Below, piece by piece: positions 58,997 to 64,000 of a stretch of 64,000 nt of DNA. Each line of letters opens with the position of its first letter. Position 1 is the stretch's first letter. Origin of the DNA: JABSQH01 sp965230015 (GTDB taxonomy: Bacteria > Actinomycetota > Acidimicrobiia > Acidimicrobiales > Ilumatobacteraceae); contig CBDDKF010000006.1 in assembly GCA_965230015.1 (NCBI GenBank), positions 62,001 through 126,000 on the forward strand. The letters are read 5' to 3'. Both the position numbers and the translations under genes were made by a program. The notes under the pieces are model-generated. The model searched no databases, was not told where the DNA came from, and worked only from the letters and a program-made list of their open reading frames with translations.

Positions 58997-60034
58997 GTGC
59001 GACGCCGATTGGTCGCCTCCACCGTCACCGTCGTGGTGGTGGTCATCGGCGTATTGCTCGTGCCGGTCGTGCTGATCGTCCGCGATGCCGAGGGCGGGCA
59101 GGTTCCCGGCGAGGTGTTCGTGCGTCTGGCGATCATCGCCGCGACTGCGATCGCCGCCGCCGCCCTGCTGGCCTGGGTGCAAGCCCGTCAGCTGGCTCGT
59201 CCCCTGGAGCGCCTGTCACGAGCGGCCTCACGATTGGGCGAAGGCGACTTCAGCGTCACGGGACCACCGGCATCGGGCATCGACGAGATCGACGACATCT
59301 CGCGTTCGCTACGCCTCTCGGCCAGCAGGGTCGGGCGGATGCTCGACGCCGAGCGTGGCTTCACCGCCGACGCAACGCACCAACTGCGCACCGGTCTGAC
59401 GGCGATCATGATGCGTCTCGAGCTGCTCGAGCGGTCCGCCGATCCGGTGGTGTCCGCCGAGGCCGAGGCGGTGCTCGCCCAGGCACACGAGCTCAACCAA
59501 ACGCTCGACGAGCTGCTGCGCGTCGCCCGCCAGGGCAGCACTGGCGAACGTGCCGAACTCGACCTCACTGCGATCGTCGACGGCCACGTTGCCGACTGGC
59601 AACCGCGCTACGACCGTGCGCGTCGTCAGCTGGTGGTCACCACCGGCCATGTCGACACCGTCGTGGGTACGCCGGGCCTCGTTGGCCAGGTGCTGGGGAT
59701 CCTGTTCGACAATGCCCTCCGTCACGGTTCAGGCACCGTCGCGGTGCTCGTGCAAGACACGTCGGTGACGATTGAAGACGAGGGCTCGGGCATTCCTGTG
59801 AAGAAGGTGCCCACGCTGTTCGATCGCCAGACCGATCACCGCGCGGCGCACGGTCGGGGCCTCGCCCTCGCTCGCCGCCTGGCCGAGTCCGACGGCGGCC
59901 GGCTCGAACTGGTCCGACCCCAGCCGGCCACGTTCCGCCTGACCTTGCCGCCTCGCGCCGAAGCCCAGGCACGGTCCAACGCCGCAGGCCCGACCACCCA
60001 ACAAGAGCCCGCAGCTCCACTGCCAACCCCCTGA
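58997..60034 (+). CDS. sensor histidine kinase
   Basis: A 345-residue kinase with two TM helices (about 5-27 and 44-64) and a very short external loop, so a typical sensor domain is lacking. HAMP is at LARPLERLSRAASRLGEGDF. The H-box is THQLRTGLTAIMMRLELLE, with Gly in place of the usual Pro after the Thr. The N-box is LFDNALRHGSG, and the G boxes are IEDEGSGIP and HGRGLALARRLAES. The start is GTG 58997. It is paired with the preceding response regulator and ends just before the palindromic array. Confidence 0.9.
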   Translation: MRRRLVASTVTVVVVVIGVLLVPVVLIVRDAEGGQVPGEVFVRLAIIAATAIAAAALLAWVQARQLARPLERLSRAASRLGEGDFSVTGPPASGIDEIDDISRSLRLSASRVGRMLDAERGFTADATHQLRTGLTAIMMRLELLERSADPVVSAEAEAVLAQAHELNQTLDELLRVARQGSTGERAELDLTAIVDGHVADWQPRYDRARRQLVVTTGHVDTVVGTPGLVGQVLGILFDNALRHGSGTVAVLVQDTSVTIEDEGSGIPVKKVPTLFDRQTDHRAAHGRGLALARRLAESDGGRLELVRPQPATFRLTLPPRAEAQARSNAAGPTTQQEPAAPLPTP

Positions 60035-60037
60035 ATT

Positions 60038-60221
60038 CCTGTCAGATCCGCGCGCCTGGCGCGCGATTTCGACAGGATTTCGGCAGCACGGTCAACGCCT
60101 TCTCGGATTTCTGTCGGATCCGCGCGCCTGGCGCGCGATTTCGACAGGATTTCGGAACCACGGTCAACGCCGCTCCCGAATTCCTGTCGGATCCGCGCGC
60201 CTGGCGCGCGATTTCGACAGG
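60038..60221. repeat. three tandem palindromic repeats (REP-like array)
   Basis: Three copies, each 39 bp with 18-bp arms around CTG, at 60038-60076, 60110-60148 and 60183-60221, with periods of 72 and 73 bp. Copy 3 starts CCTGTCGGATCCGCGCGC and ends with a right arm that pairs at 15 of 18 positions. Spacers share ACGGTCAACGCC. The array fills the gap between the convergent histidine kinase and clpB genes. It can fold into three strong hairpins and could end both transcripts. Copies A-C near ctaB and clpS share the GCGC-n3-GCGC core and ATTTCG flank. Confidence 0.85.
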
Positions 60222-60236
60222 ATTTCGGGAGAACGG

Positions 60237-62744
<2,508 letters not shown>

Positions 62745-62813
62745 GGGGGTGCTGCTACTCCGTGATGGTGTGTCTCGGCGGGTCACGGCGCGGTGCGCGT
62801 CGTTATCAATAAT

Positions 62814-62834
62814 CTTGAGTCATATCTTATCAAC
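62814..62834 (-). promoter_or_regulatory. HAIR-like box (HspR site) before clpB
   Basis: On the minus strand the site reads GTTGATA-n7-ACTCAAG. The right half matches the HAIR consensus CTTGAGT-n7-ACTCAAG exactly and the left half at 4 of 7 positions, with the correct 7-bp spacing. It is 70 bp upstream of the clpB start and overlaps the end of the DUF3445 gene. A TTGATA within it could be the -35 element. HspR control of clpB is known in other actinobacteria. Confidence 0.6.
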
Positions 62835-63695
62835 CTCTGGAGAGGCTTCCTCCAGGTAGCGAACCAATTCTTCGGCGACGCTGGCAAGCCCCTTGTAGGC
62901 CAGCACATCACCGGGCCAGGCGGCCACAGCGGCCGCCAACTCGGCTCGCCCCATGTCGGCAACGGCGGGCAGCGGTGTCACGTAGGTGCGGATTGTGAAC
63001 ACGATGGCGCCGGTGCGTGGCAGGCGTCGCAGCGTCTCGCGCTCGACCCGGACGTACAGGTCAGACGGCTTCGCCTGCTCGGCAGGACGGTCGCCGGCAT
63101 CGACTGGAGTGAAGTGATCGGGCGTGTCGATCAGCGTCCATCCGAGACGCCAGAAACTGCGCGCCGGATCCAACCGCCGTAGCGCATCGTCGATCGGGTC
63201 GGCCAGCTGGTCGTTGAGGCGCGGCACCGGGGTGTGCACTTCGGCCATCGTCAGCCCGAGCTTCGAGCGCAGGTCCCAGCGGTTGGGGAAACACACGGAG
63301 CCACCGCCGAACACCAGCCTGCCGTGGCGCTCGACGAGCAACACGAGATCCTCAGGCACCAGCCGAGCAGCCGCGTCGAGGGGATGGAGCGTGCGGTCGA
63401 CCACAGCAGCACGATCGGCGTGATGCTGCGCAAGATGCTCCTCGGCGAGCTCGGCCACTTCGCGCGCTTCGTCGAGGACGCCATCGTCGATCGTGGCGAA
63501 CACCGTGTCGGCGCGGCCCGCCATCAAGTCGGGCTTGGCGGCGATCAACTCGTCGGCGCCCGGCCCGAACTCGAACCAGTCGGCAGGGGCGAGCGGACGG
63601 AGCCCGAGCCGCCAGCGGAACTCAACGGCCGATCGAGGCGAAGGGCCATCGCGATACGGCAGGTACGGCGCCGGATCGACCACCGCACCGAACAT
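62820..63695 (-). CDS. DUF3445-family protein (haem-dependent oxidative N-demethylase-like)
   Basis: A 291-residue protein. Family marks are the start YLPYRDGPSPRSAVEFRWRL-like opening, VCFPNRWDLRSKLG, LGWTLIDTPDHFTP and the signature VRVERETLRRLPRTGAIVFT followed by IRTYVTPL. ATG 63695 is preferred; the frame further upstream is unlike the family. Members are linked to haem-dependent demethylation of amines; that role here is inference. Its stop lies inside the clpB promoter region. Confidence 0.8.
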   Translation of the reverse strand: MFGAVVDPAPYLPYRDGPSPRSAVEFRWRLGLRPLAPADWFEFGPGADELIAAKPDLMAGRADTVFATIDDGVLDEAREVAELAEEHLAQHHADRAAVVDRTLHPLDAAARLVPEDLVLLVERHGRLVFGGGSVCFPNRWDLRSKLGLTMAEVHTPVPRLNDQLADPIDDALRRLDPARSFWRLGWTLIDTPDHFTPVDAGDRPAEQAKPSDLYVRVERETLRRLPRTGAIVFTIRTYVTPLPAVADMGRAELAAAVAAWPGDVLAYKGLASVAEELVRYLEEASPEVDKI

Positions 63696-63753
63696 GGTGA
63701 CGACGCTACTGGGACATGCTGCGACCACAGTTGGTCGCCGCGCTCGAAGCGCC

Positions 63754-64000
63754 CTAGTCGATCGGTGTCCAGGTACTCGTGAGACCCCTGAAGTCGACAC
63801 CTTGGGGGACTCCGTCGAACGGGTCTCCGCCATCGATGCCGAACATCACCGTCACCGCCCGGCGAGGTTCATCGTCGTTGACCTCGAGCACCTGGCATCC
63901 GCTTTCTACATCCGTCTGATCGGCAGCGAGCTCTTCGGCCACGGGAGGGGATCCGCCAACCGGCACCGAATCGTCGGGCGTGGCGTACACCGCTCGCGAC
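63754..64000 (-). CDS. hypothetical protein, C-terminal part
   Basis: A minus-strand frame open from the right edge to a TAG at 63754, giving at least 82 residues; an internal GTG at 63990 is possible but the frame continues beyond it. The sequence is acidic (AEELAADQTDVESGCQVLEV, then DDEPRRAVTVMFGIDGGDP, ending TSTWTPID), with a single Cys. No family is recognised. Confidence 0.45.
   Translation of the reverse strand, partial: SRAVYATPDDSVPVGGSPPVAEELAADQTDVESGCQVLEVNDDEPRRAVTVMFGIDGGDPFDGVPQGVDFRGLTSTWTPID

Overview
The window is G+C-rich chromosomal DNA from a high-GC Gram-positive bacterium. Several markers point to an actinobacterium: a WhiB protein, a caa3 oxidase whose subunit II carries a fused cytochrome c domain, the ClpS/DUF2017 pair, a Tad pilus locus ending in a LysM-BTAD protein, oligoribonuclease, and a HAIR-like (HspR) box before clpB. 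Placement near the marine Acidimicrobiia (Ilumatobacter-like) is an inference from this gene mix; no rRNA is present to confirm it.

0-7 kb: the start of an AAA ATPase running off the left edge, a CcdA/TlpA thiol-redox pair for cytochrome c maturation, whiB, a small unknown gene with a strong terminator, a GT2 glycosyltransferase coupled to a CopC-like protein, a quinone oxidoreductase and an LPATG-anchored surface protein.

7-28 kb: an accessory-looking stretch of mostly single-gene units in mixed orientation. It holds a tyrosine phosphatase, two HAD hydrolases, a long serine hydroxymethyltransferase, a P-loop kinase, GNAT acetyltransferases (one decayed), APH-like and AadA-like enzymes, an ECF sigma factor with a large membrane partner, a DinB protein, a divergent MarR / SRPBCC-UvrA2 unit, a metalloprotease-like lipoprotein, orn and a poly-gamma-glutamate hydrolase-like gene.

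28-43.5 kb: a long minus-strand run. From promoter-distal to promoter-proximal it contains a two-component system, an IS110-family element with 14-bp inverted ends, pdxH, serS and the respiratory cluster. The cluster reads ctaB, then three unusual genes, then ctaC-ctaD-ctaE-ctaF-ctaG. The three unusual genes are the most striking content of the window. One is a full-length subunit-I homologue in which all six haem/CuB histidines are replaced (four by Gln, two by Val). The second is a degenerate subunit-III-like protein. The third is a membrane protein whose tail looks like a cupredoxin without copper ligands. Together they look like a non-catalytic shadow of an oxidase encoded next to the real one.

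43.5-47.8 kb: two more secreted proteins that share an N-terminal domain with the one at 14.3-15.3 kb. The three proteins carry different fibre-type tails: coiled coil, coiled coil plus YadA-head-like repeats, and collagen-like. A PhyH dioxygenase, clpS and DUF2017 follow or lie between them.

48-58 kb: a compact Tad/Flp pilus locus with overlapping genes: prepilin peptidase, CpaB-like, degenerate CpaE-like, TadA, TadB, TadC, Flp pilin, three TadE-like proteins and a 1118-residue LysM-BTAD protein. 58-64 kb: a two-component system, three tandem palindromic repeats, clpB with a HAIR-like box, a DUF3445 gene and a partial gene. Related palindromic elements also occur singly around ctaB and before clpS.
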